DNA from: Streptomyces sp. NBC_01255
GTDB taxonomy: Bacteria; Actinomycetota; Actinomycetes; Streptomycetales; Streptomycetaceae
DNA length: 64,000 bases
NCBI RefSeq assembly: GCF_036226445.1
Contig: NZ_CP108474.1
Span: 1,736,001 to 1,800,000 of the forward strand
Direction of reading: 5' to 3'
The notes below the pieces were generated by a model. The model saw nothing but the letters and a program-made list of their open reading frames with translations, did not search any database and had not been told where the DNA came from. The translations under genes and the position numbers were made by a program. Position 1 is the stretch's first letter; every line of letters begins with the position of its first letter. Below are positions 55,475-63,241 of the stretch, one piece after another.

Positions 55475-57366
55475 CCGAGACCCTGCACTCCGAGTTCATC
55501 GAGCAAGCGGTCAAGAACCCCGGCGCCCCCGCGGTCTACGCCGACGCAGGCGTCCTGACCTACGGCGACCTGGCCGAGCGGTCCCGGGTGCTTGCGGAGC
55601 GGCTCGTCGCCGACGGCGCCGGCCCCGGTGTCCCGGTCGGCATCTGTGTCGAGCGCACGCCCGACCTGCTCGTCGCCCTCCTGGCCGTCCTGCGCGCCGG
55701 CTCCTGCTACGTCCCGCTGGACCCGAAGTACCCGGCCGAGCGGCTGTCCTTCATGGTCCGGGACAGCGGGACGCGGCTGCTGCTGACCACGCCCGCGTCC
55801 CGGGCCAACTGCCCGGCCGGCCCGACCGTGGTCGTCCTGGGCGAGACCGTGACGACCGAGCCCGGCGAGAAGCCCGTACCGGTCGTGCCCGGCGACACGG
55901 CGTACATCATCTACACCTCGGGATCCACCGGCGTGCCGAAGGGCGTGGCCATCCACCACGGCGGCTGCGTCGCCATGCTGTCGGAGATGGACCGGATCTT
56001 CGACGGCCGCGACATGAGCGGCATCTCGGCGGCGAGCTCGGTCTGCTTCGACATGTCCGTGATGGAGATCTTCCCGGCGCTGTGCCGCGGCGGCGCCGTC
56101 GTCCTCGTGGAGAGCGCCGTCCACCTGCCGGACAGCCCGCACGCCGAAAGGATCACCCACCTCAACGTCGTCCCGTCGGTGATGAACAGCCTGCTCGACG
56201 CCGGCGCCCTGCCGCCGAACGTGCGCACGGTCGTGTTCGGCGGCGAGCCCCTGCGGCGCAAGCTGGTGGACCGGGCGTACCGGGAGACCGGCGCCGACCG
56301 GGTCTACAACGCCTACGGCCCCACCGAGGCGACCGTCTTCACCTCGCACAAGTGGGTGCCGGAGGACGGGACCGACGAGCCCTCGATCGGCACGCCGTCG
56401 GCCAGTGCCCGCGCCTACGTCCTCGACGAGAACCTGAAGCCGCTGCCGGCCGGCGTGCCGGGCGAGCTGTACGTCGGCGGCGTCGGCCTCGCCCACGGCT
56501 ATGTGAACCGGCCGCGCACCACCGCCGAGCGGTTCGTGCCGGACCCGTTCCTGGACGGCGAGCGCATGTACCGCACGGGGGACGTCGTCACGTGCACCGA
56601 CGACGGCGAGCTCCGGTTCGGCGGCCGTTCCGACCACCAGGTGAAGCTGCGCGGCTTCCGTGTCGAGCTGGAGGAGGTCGAGGCGCGGCTGACCGGCTGC
56701 CCAGGGGTGCGGGAGGCCGCCGCCGTCGTACGGGGGAACAAGCTCATCGGTTACGTCGTGCCGGAGAGCAGCTCACGGGACGGCGACTCCCCGGACGGCG
56801 ACTCCAGGAACGGCGACTCCAGGAACGGCGAGTCCAGGGACGGCGACTCCCGGGACGGCGTCTGGCTGGACGCCGGACTCCAGACCGCCCTCACCGGCGA
56901 GCTCGCCGCCGAACTGCCCGACTACATGGTGCCGGGGACCCTCGTGTTCCTGACGGCGCTCCCGCTGGCGCCGGGCGGAAAGCTCGACCGCGCGGCGCTG
57001 CCCGATCCGCCGGCCGTCGCTTCCGGTCCTCCGCTGAGGGCCGCCAGTACGCCGACCGAGGTGGCGCTGGCGGAGATCTGGGGCCAGTTACTCGACCTCG
57101 AACCGGCGAGCATCGACGTCCAGGCCGCCTTCTACGACCTCGGCGGCGACTCGCTGCTGCTCGTCCGGCTGGCCAGGCTGATGACCCGGAGGTTCGACCG
57201 TCGCGTCCGCGTGCCCGACCTGTTCAGTTTCCGTGACATCGCCTCCCTGGCCCGCTGGCTCGACACCGAGACCGGCGCCACCCCCGAGGTGGTCGAGTCG
57301 GCCCGCCGCCGCGCCGGCGCCCGGCGCGCCGCGCTGCGCGGCCGCGCCGCCCCCACCGACAGCTGA
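55471..57366 (+). CDS. NRPS: adenylation and peptidyl carrier (A-PCP)
   Basis: A 631-residue protein that activates and tethers one amino acid. The adenylation domain (~1-510) has IIYTSGSTGVPKGV (A3), FDMSVMEIF (A4), NAYGPTEATVF (A5), YRTGDVV (A7) and K504 in LAPGGKLDRAAL (A10). My hand alignment gives a selectivity code of about D-M-M-N-V-G-A-V-F-K, which matches no substrate I know. The carrier Ser is S561 in LGGDSLLLVRL. A pentapeptide repeat (436-460) interrupts the C-terminal subdomain. The condensation domain is at the end of the upstream protein. No thioesterase. GTG 55471 overlaps the previous stop; the longer upstream frame is a shadow. Confidence 0.94.
   Translation: MTETLHSEFIEQAVKNPGAPAVYADAGVLTYGDLAERSRVLAERLVADGAGPGVPVGICVERTPDLLVALLAVLRAGSCYVPLDPKYPAERLSFMVRDSGTRLLLTTPASRANCPAGPTVVVLGETVTTEPGEKPVPVVPGDTAYIIYTSGSTGVPKGVAIHHGGCVAMLSEMDRIFDGRDMSGISAASSVCFDMSVMEIFPALCRGGAVVLVESAVHLPDSPHAERITHLNVVPSVMNSLLDAGALPPNVRTVVFGGEPLRRKLVDRAYRETGADRVYNAYGPTEATVFTSHKWVPEDGTDEPSIGTPSASARAYVLDENLKPLPAGVPGELYVGGVGLAHGYVNRPRTTAERFVPDPFLDGERMYRTGDVVTCTDDGELRFGGRSDHQVKLRGFRVELEEVEARLTGCPGVREAAAVVRGNKLIGYVVPESSSRDGDSPDGDSRNGDSRNGESRDGDSRDGVWLDAGLQTALTGELAAELPDYMVPGTLVFLTALPLAPGGKLDRAALPDPPAVASGPPLRAASTPTEVALAEIWGQLLDLEPASIDVQAAFYDLGGDSLLLVRLARLMTRRFDRRVRVPDLFSFRDIASLARWLDTETGATPEVVESARRRAGARRAALRGRAAPTDS
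56776..56850 (+). repeat. 15-bp repeats encoding (R/P)(D/N)G(D/E)S in the adenylation domain
   Basis: Five consecutive 15-base units encode RDGDS, PDGDS, RNGDS, RNGES and RDGDS (residues 436-460), with a partial sixth (RDG). Unit length divisible by three keeps the frame. It lies between motifs A8 and A10, in a loop after YVVPESS, and looks like an expandable linker insert. Confidence 0.9.
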
Positions 57367-57421
57367 GCCACGTCGCTCGCCACACGCCACTCGCCACTCG
57401 CCTCGAAGCAGGAGCGTTTCC

Positions 57422-59206
57422 ATGACCGACAGCCCCGAGCAGGACTACGACCCGGGTGACGTGGCCGTCATCGGCATGTCCCTCCGGTCGCCCGGAGCCC
57501 GCACCAAGGAGCAGTTCTGGGACAACCTCGTCCACGGCAGGGAGTCCGTGTCGTTCCTGGAGAAGGACGACATCCACGTCGACGAGACCCTGATCCACAG
57601 CCCGTTCTACGTACGGGCCTGCGGTGTGCTCGACACGTACGACAAGTTCGATCCCTCGGTGTTCGGCATCAGCGACCGCATGGCGGCCGCGATGACCCCG
57701 GAGAACCGCCTGTTCCTGGAGAGCGCCTGGGAGACGCTCGAGGACGGCGGCTACGACCCGGACCGGGTCAGGGCCGAGATAGGCATGTACGGCGCCAACA
57801 ACCCGCAGACCGCAGCCCTTTACAGCTCTCCGCCGGACCGGGTGTCGGTCGGCCCCGAGGCGATCGAGGCGAGTCTGGCGTGGTCGCCGGACACCATGAC
57901 GTCCAACGCCCTGTACTACATGGGGCTGACCGGCGAGGCCGTCACCGTCGCCGCCGTCTGCGCCGGCTTCCACTACGCGGTGCACCTGGCCTGCCAGTCG
58001 CTGCTGCTCGGCCAGACCGACATGGCGATCGCCGGTGGCGCGATGGTCCGGCTGCCGCACCCCCGCGGTCACCTGTGGGAGGAGAACCGCATCCTCTCCA
58101 AGGACGGCCACTGCCGCCCGTTCGACGCCAACGGCACCGGCACCGCCCTGTCCAGCGGTGTCGTCACCGTCCTGCTGAAGCCGCTGGCCGAGGCCGTCGC
58201 CGACCGCGACCACATCTACGCCGTGGTCAAGGGCTCGGCCGTGAACAACAACGGTGTCAGCGCGATGGCCTACGGCCTGGCCCAGCCCGAGCGGCTGAGC
58301 GCGTGCATCGCCGCCGCCATGGAGGTCGGCGGCGTCACCCCGGACACCGTGTCCATGTACGAGGCCAACGGTCTCGGTCTGCCGATGACCGACGAGCTGG
58401 AGGTGCACGCGGCGAGCATGGCGTTCGGCAAGCAGACCGCCACCACGTCGATCGGCGGGGTCAAGGGCAACGTGGGTCACGGCGGCGTGGTGTCGGGCGG
58501 CTTCGGCGCGATGAAGGCCGCGCTGGCCCTCTTCCACAAGAAGCTGCCGGCGACGATCAACCTCACCGACGTCAACCAGGACCTCGACTTCCCCAGCACC
58601 CCGTTCGTACCGCAGCTGGAGACGACGGACTGGGCGGCGGAGTCCGGCATCCGCCGTGCGGGCATCACCTCGATCGGCGGCGGCGGCTACAACGCGCACC
58701 TGGTCCTCGAGGAGGCGCCGACAGTCGCCGAGCGGGCCCCCGAGGCCGACGGCAGGCCGCGGCTGGCCACGCTGTCCGCCCTGGACGACGAGGCGCTGGC
58801 CCGTCAGCGCGCCCGCCTGAGGGAGTGGCTGATCGCCCGCCCCGACCTGCGGCTTGACGACATCTGTTTCAGTCTCAACCTGGGCCGCAAGGTGATGGAC
58901 CGCCGGTGGGCGGCCGTGGTCCGCAGCCGTACGGAGCTGATCGAGGTACTGGCCGCCGACTCCGCCGGGGGCCCGGCCGTCACGACGGGTGCGGCGCCGC
59001 GGGTGGACGTGGACTCCTTCCGCCGCAACGACAACGGCATCGTGGAGTCCGGCCGGGACCCGGAGGCGCTGGCCGATGTGGCCGCGGCCTGGGTGACCGG
59101 CCGGCGGGTGGACTTCGACTCCCTGCACCTCGGGGAGGCCAGCCGTCGCGTGCCCCTGCCCACGTACCCCTTCCGGCCGCGCCGCTTCTGGCGTACGGAC
59201 TGGTGA
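57422..59206 (+). CDS. Stand-alone ketosynthase with Cys-Asn-His site, likely release/cyclisation enzyme
   Basis: A 594-residue protein: ketosynthase ~10-435, then a linker typical of the region after an acyltransferase (LPTYPFRPRRFW at 578-590). The nucleophile is C180 in VAAVCAGFHYAVH. The first catalytic His (usual EAHGTGT) is replaced by N316 in EANGLGLPMTDELE; the second is H353 in KGNVGHGG. It has no acyltransferase or carrier. This suits a non-canonical reaction. In fungal TAS1 a terminal ketosynthase closes the tetramic acid ring, and I recall it also has Asn there. Here it follows the A-PCP protein and the cluster has no thioesterase, so release by Dieckmann cyclisation is a reasonable inference. 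ATG 57422. Confidence 0.92.
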   Translation: MTDSPEQDYDPGDVAVIGMSLRSPGARTKEQFWDNLVHGRESVSFLEKDDIHVDETLIHSPFYVRACGVLDTYDKFDPSVFGISDRMAAAMTPENRLFLESAWETLEDGGYDPDRVRAEIGMYGANNPQTAALYSSPPDRVSVGPEAIEASLAWSPDTMTSNALYYMGLTGEAVTVAAVCAGFHYAVHLACQSLLLGQTDMAIAGGAMVRLPHPRGHLWEENRILSKDGHCRPFDANGTGTALSSGVVTVLLKPLAEAVADRDHIYAVVKGSAVNNNGVSAMAYGLAQPERLSACIAAAMEVGGVTPDTVSMYEANGLGLPMTDELEVHAASMAFGKQTATTSIGGVKGNVGHGGVVSGGFGAMKAALALFHKKLPATINLTDVNQDLDFPSTPFVPQLETTDWAAESGIRRAGITSIGGGGYNAHLVLEEAPTVAERAPEADGRPRLATLSALDDEALARQRARLREWLIARPDLRLDDICFSLNLGRKVMDRRWAAVVRSRTELIEVLAADSAGGPAVTTGAAPRVDVDSFRRNDNGIVESGRDPEALADVAAAWVTGRRVDFDSLHLGEASRRVPLPTYPFRPRRFWRTDW

Positions 59207-60447
59207 CCGTGAGCACGACGGCACGGGACACCGTGGACCTGGGCGACCCGGGCACCTTCGCAGACCAGGACCTCGGCGCGTTCTGGCGCACCCTGCGGGA
59301 CACCGCACCGGTGCACTGGAACCCGCCGGCCGGCGGCCGCAAGGGCTTCTGGGTGCTCTCCCGGTACGACGACATCATGGCCACCTACCGCGACGACGTG
59401 AACTTCACGTCCGAGCGCGGCAATGTGCTCGTCACGCTGCTCGAGGGCGGCGACGCCGGGGCCGGCCGGATGCTGGCCGTCACCGACGGGCACCGGCACC
59501 ACGAGCTGCGCAAGATCCTTCAGCGGGTGCTCTCGCCGAGGGTGCTCGACGAGGTCGCGCGGACGGTACGGGTCAACACCCGGCGGTGGATCCGCGAGGC
59601 GGTCGAAGGCGGCGGGTGCGACTTCGCCGAGGAGATCGCCGGCCGGATTCCGATGACGACGATCTCCAGCCTGCTCGGAGTACCCGAGGAGGACCGGGAG
59701 TTCCTGCTCTCGCTGACCAAGGCCGCACTGTCGACCGAAGACGAGGGCGCCGGCGAGGCCGACTCCGAGCTGGCCCGCAACGAGATCCTCATGTACTTCA
59801 TGGACATCGTCGAGGAGCGGCGCGAGTCGCCGGGCGACGACGTGATCAGCATGCTGGTCGGCAGCTCCGTCGACGGTGTGCCGCTGTCCGACGAGGACGT
59901 CGTGCTCAACTGCTACAGCCTGATCATCGGCGGCGACGAGACCAGCCGGCTCACGATGATCGACTGTGTGCGCACGCTCGCGGCCCAGCCCGAGCAGTGG
60001 CGGCGACTCAAGGACGGCGAGGTCGCGATCGACACCGCCGTGGACGAGGTGCTGCGCTGGGCATCACCCACGATGCACTTCGGGCGCAGCGTCGTCCGCG
60101 AGACCGAACTGCACGGCGTACGGCTGCGGCCGGGCGAGATCGTCACCCTCTGGCACGCCTCCGGCAACCGGGACGAGCGGGTCTTCGACTCGCCGGGCAC
60201 GTTCGACCTGGGCCGCACGCCCAACAAGCACCTGGCCTTCGGCTACGGCCCGCACTTCTGTGTCGGCTCGTACCTGGCCAAGGTGGAGATCGCCGAACTC
60301 CTCATGGCGTTGCGGGACTTCACCACCGGATTCGAGCAGACCGGCGAGGCGCTGCCCATCCGGTCCAACTTCCTGACCGGGTTCTCCACTCTGCCGGTGC
60401 GTTTCCGCCCCGATCCCTCCGGACCGAAAGAGGTCGAGCGCGCGTGA
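59203..60447 (+). CDS. Cytochrome P450 of the PKS-NRPS cluster
   Basis: A tailoring oxygenase of 414 residues. The haem ligand is C353 in AFGYGPHFCVGSYLA; the I-helix is GGDETS (243-248), with Gly in place of the usual Ala; ExxR is E282-R285. GTG 59203 overlaps the ketosynthase stop (GTGA); a second GTG lies at 59209. It probably hydroxylates or oxidises the product made by the upstream proteins. The next gene starts inside its stop, so all five genes read as one operon. Confidence 0.94.
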   Translation: MTVSTTARDTVDLGDPGTFADQDLGAFWRTLRDTAPVHWNPPAGGRKGFWVLSRYDDIMATYRDDVNFTSERGNVLVTLLEGGDAGAGRMLAVTDGHRHHELRKILQRVLSPRVLDEVARTVRVNTRRWIREAVEGGGCDFAEEIAGRIPMTTISSLLGVPEEDREFLLSLTKAALSTEDEGAGEADSELARNEILMYFMDIVEERRESPGDDVISMLVGSSVDGVPLSDEDVVLNCYSLIIGGDETSRLTMIDCVRTLAAQPEQWRRLKDGEVAIDTAVDEVLRWASPTMHFGRSVVRETELHGVRLRPGEIVTLWHASGNRDERVFDSPGTFDLGRTPNKHLAFGYGPHFCVGSYLAKVEIAELLMALRDFTTGFEQTGEALPIRSNFLTGFSTLPVRFRPDPSGPKEVERA

Positions 60448-61139
60448 ACATCTATCTGTCGGGACGAGGAGGCTTCGCGGTGCAGGTCGCGGACGCCCTG
60501 CTGGACGAAGGGCACAAGATCGTCGGCGCGGCCGCCCCCCGGCTGCGCAAGGGGCAGTCCGACGAGGGCAACGCGATGTGCTGGGACCGCCTTCGCTCCT
60601 GGGCGTTCCCCAGGAACGTCCCGTGGACGGACTCGGCCGAGCTCCGTGCGATGCACGTCCCGGACGGGGTGGACATCATCCTCGCCGCGCATTCGCACGC
60701 CTTCCTCGGCCGCCGTACGCGGGCCAGGGCGGGCGTCGCCACCATCGGCTACCACCCCAGCCTGCTGCCGTTGCACCGCGGCCGGGACGCGATCCGGTGG
60801 ACGATCCGCGACGGCGACAAGGTGACGGGCGGGAGCGTCTACCACCTCACGGAGCGCACCGACGGCGGTCCGCTGGCCGCTCAGGAGCACCTGCTGGTGC
60901 CCCCGGGCTCGACGGCGCAGACCCTGTGGCGCGAGCATCTGGCGCCGCTCGGTGTGCGGTTGCTCCTGAAGGTGGTCGCCGACCTCGCCGCGGGCCGGCG
61001 GATCGAGGTCCCGCAGGACGAAAAGCTGGCGACCTGGGAACCGGCGATGGACACGCAGCCGCTGTTCAAGCCCGAACTGATCGCGTTGCCCGGATCGGTG
61101 GACGTCGACGGCAGCAAGTGGGCGCTGCACGCGGACTAG
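60444..61139 (+). CDS. Formyltransferase-fold protein lacking the catalytic Asn
   Basis: A 231-residue protein of the formyl-tetrahydrofolate-dependent transferase family (Fmt/PurN/ArnA fold). The SLLP loop is YHPSLLPLHRGRDAIRW and the Asp is in HLTERTDGGPLAAQE. Normally NxH precedes SLLP; here GYH stands, so His is kept but the catalytic Asn is Gly. It may transfer another one-carbon or carbamoyl group, or hydrolyse. GTG 60444 overlaps the P450 stop. Last gene of the hybrid operon; its end is 17 bases from the convergent PHP gene. Confidence 0.9.
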   Translation: MNIYLSGRGGFAVQVADALLDEGHKIVGAAAPRLRKGQSDEGNAMCWDRLRSWAFPRNVPWTDSAELRAMHVPDGVDIILAAHSHAFLGRRTRARAGVATIGYHPSLLPLHRGRDAIRWTIRDGDKVTGGSVYHLTERTDGGPLAAQEHLLVPPGSTAQTLWREHLAPLGVRLLLKVVADLAAGRRIEVPQDEKLATWEPAMDTQPLFKPELIALPGSVDVDGSKWALHAD

Positions 61140-61156
61140 AACTGCCGGAGGGAACG

Positions 61157-62596
61157 TCAGAAGGGAACGACCCAGATCGGGTTGGAGTAGAACCACAGGT
61201 CCTGCCACGGATCGACGCCGCCCCGTACGTCCATGGCAGGGCCGTGGGGATCGACGGCCGCACCCCGGAGGCCCGTGGCGCCGCGGTTGCCGTCGGTCCC
61301 GCGCAGCCGTACGTACACGGGCCGGTCCAGGCGGCCGAGATCGTACGTCAGCCGCACCGTACGCGCGGAGCTGTCCACCTCGAAGGACCGGACCACCTTG
61401 GTGCCGGGTGCGCAGAAGGCGTCGGGATCGTCCGGAGTCCCGGTCACGTCACCCTGGACGACGTCCACGCGGGCCAGGCTCGGGATGCTCCCCGTCCAGT
61501 TGGGGGCGGTCGCCGGAGCGACGTCGACGACGAGCTCGACCCGGTCGCCCCGTCGCACGGTCAGCGTCTCGCCGAGGCCGGCCGTGCGGTCGTCCGCCCG
61601 GAGCCGCGCGTGGAGTCCGCTCAGCAGGCCGCCGTGGTCGACCCAGACCCGGCCGGCCCGGAGGCCGTCCATCACGGCCTGGTAGCAGAAGGCGTCCGCC
61701 CCGACGTGCGTACGGCTGTACTGGCCCGGCCAGTGGTCGCCGATCACCCGGTTCGGCTCTCCGCCGTAGACGGGATCGGCGTGGCGGCCGTCGCCGGCGA
61801 AGTCGCTGCCGGGACCCCGTACCGACGTGTCGCCGAAGACGTCGTGCGCGTCGGAGTTCACGGTGATCCACCAGGGCCGGCCCTCGGCGAGGAGGCTGTC
61901 CCACAGCCCGCCCACGGTCGCGGTCATCCAGTCGAATCCGCCGAACGTCCGGTAACTCTCCGGAGGGTAAAGGGGGTGGGAGTCCGGTCCCGGAGTCCGG
62001 CTGTAGTTGCCGCGGTACGCACCGGGCCCGCGCGACGCGGGCAGCCCGGCGGCCTGGTGGCCCGGCGCGCCCTCCATCCCCACGGCGATGTGCGGCTGGG
62101 CGTCGCGCCAGTTCCTGATGTCGTGTGGAGCGTCGAGGCCCCGGCGCGAGGGGTGGTTGGCGAGGAAGAGGGCGTCGTCGACGCGCCTGTCCGTCAACGC
62201 GTCCGCCAGGAAGCCGAGTCCGGAGAGGGCGAGCGCCTTGTGGGCGTCGGTGACGGCGGTGGAGCCCGTCACCCCGCCGTCGTAGCGCGACTCGAACTCC
62301 TTGAGGACGGCGACCTCGTCGCGCCCGGGATGGACGAAGACCGTGGCGTGTTCCGCGGCCGGGACGTTCCACTCCAGGCCCTGGAAGACCAGCATGTCCG
62401 GATGGGCCTCGCGGGCCTGGAGGATGTCCGGATTCACCTTCTCCACACCGAGCTTGGCGTGGGTGGTGCCGCCGTGGTCGGTGATGACGATCCAGCGCAG
62501 GCCGTGCGCCCGGGCCTGGTGTACCTGGTCGATGACCCGGTACTTGCCGTCGCCGCTGTACTGGGTGTGGACGTGATGGTCACCCGCCAGCCACAT
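61157..62596 (-). CDS. PHP-domain phosphoesterase (CehA/McbA-like metallohydrolase)
   Basis: A metal-dependent hydrolase of 479 residues with a polymerase-and-histidinol-phosphatase fold. Metal motifs are HHVHTQYSGDG, VITDHGG, GLEWNVP, FVHPGRD and NSDAHDVFGD. The C-terminal ~100 residues are a beta-rich addition (VELVVDVAPATAPNWTG; YVRLRGTDG). ATG 62596 gives WLAGDHHVHTQYS, the normal family start; an upstream extension of 13 residues is less likely. No signal peptide. The neighbours on the minus strand are a small membrane protein and glucokinase; substrate unknown. Confidence 0.85.
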   Translation of the reverse strand: MWLAGDHHVHTQYSGDGKYRVIDQVHQARAHGLRWIVITDHGGTTHAKLGVEKVNPDILQAREAHPDMLVFQGLEWNVPAAEHATVFVHPGRDEVAVLKEFESRYDGGVTGSTAVTDAHKALALSGLGFLADALTDRRVDDALFLANHPSRRGLDAPHDIRNWRDAQPHIAVGMEGAPGHQAAGLPASRGPGAYRGNYSRTPGPDSHPLYPPESYRTFGGFDWMTATVGGLWDSLLAEGRPWWITVNSDAHDVFGDTSVRGPGSDFAGDGRHADPVYGGEPNRVIGDHWPGQYSRTHVGADAFCYQAVMDGLRAGRVWVDHGGLLSGLHARLRADDRTAGLGETLTVRRGDRVELVVDVAPATAPNWTGSIPSLARVDVVQGDVTGTPDDPDAFCAPGTKVVRSFEVDSSARTVRLTYDLGRLDRPVYVRLRGTDGNRGATGLRGAAVDPHGPAMDVRGGVDPWQDLWFYSNPIWVVPF

Positions 62597-62653
62597 CGCG
62601 CAGCCCCCTTCCCCCGGCATGGAGTCCCGAAGCATATCCAGGAGGCGGACGGG

Positions 62654-63241
62654 TCAGGGGCTGGTCGTGGAAACCGCGTAGACGCGGGGGAACGCCGGGT
62701 CCGTGAGGTCGACCGTGATGTCGGTGGTCGGGCGGGGTTCCTCGCGCTTGACCGTGGTACCCGCCCAGGTCATTCCCTCGGCGAAGGACCAGCCGGCGAT
62801 CTCGGCGTCGCGGTCGCCGACGGTGATCCGCCCGGACGTGAGCTGCGCCCGGGAGGTGCCGGAGTTGGCGAGGAAGGCATCAAGCCCGTAGGCGTCCGTC
62901 GTGAACTGGACGTAGAGCCTGCTGGTCTTCCAGTTGCTGGTCTCGTAGTACGCGACGTCCCAGGCCCCGCCGGGAATCGGGACCTCGAAGACCCGCCGCT
63001 TCATCTTGGAGGGCGGATTGGTCTGGAGGCCGGCCGCGGAGGACTCGCGTTCCTTGTCGCGGCCGCTGTCGCGGCTCTGGCCCGCGGAGACGACGAGGTA
63101 TCCGGCCGGGATGCCGACGAGCAGCACGATGATGACGGCCGTGATCCAGCGGCGGCGGATCATGTGCCGGCGCTCCTCCGGCAGCTTTCCCTCGGGCGGA
63201 TGAGGCGAGTGGGGCGGGCGGGACGGGTGGGGCAGGGTCAT
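62654..63241 (-). CDS. Small membrane-anchored protein, function unknown
   Basis: A 195-residue protein. A Pro/His-rich N-terminus (~1-25) precedes a single membrane helix (WITAVIIVLLVGIPAGYLVV) with basic MIRRR before it, so the rest lies outside. The outer domain has two hydrophobic beta patches (VFEVPIPGGAWDVAYYETSN; RITVGDRDAEIAGWSFAEG). No known motif. The ATG 63241 overlaps the glucokinase stop (ATGA), so it is co-translated with that gene. Confidence 0.82.
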   Translation of the reverse strand: MTLPHPSRPPHSPHPPEGKLPEERRHMIRRRWITAVIIVLLVGIPAGYLVVSAGQSRDSGRDKERESSAAGLQTNPPSKMKRRVFEVPIPGGAWDVAYYETSNWKTSRLYVQFTTDAYGLDAFLANSGTSRAQLTSGRITVGDRDAEIAGWSFAEGMTWAGTTVKREEPRPTTDITVDLTDPAFPRVYAVSTTSP

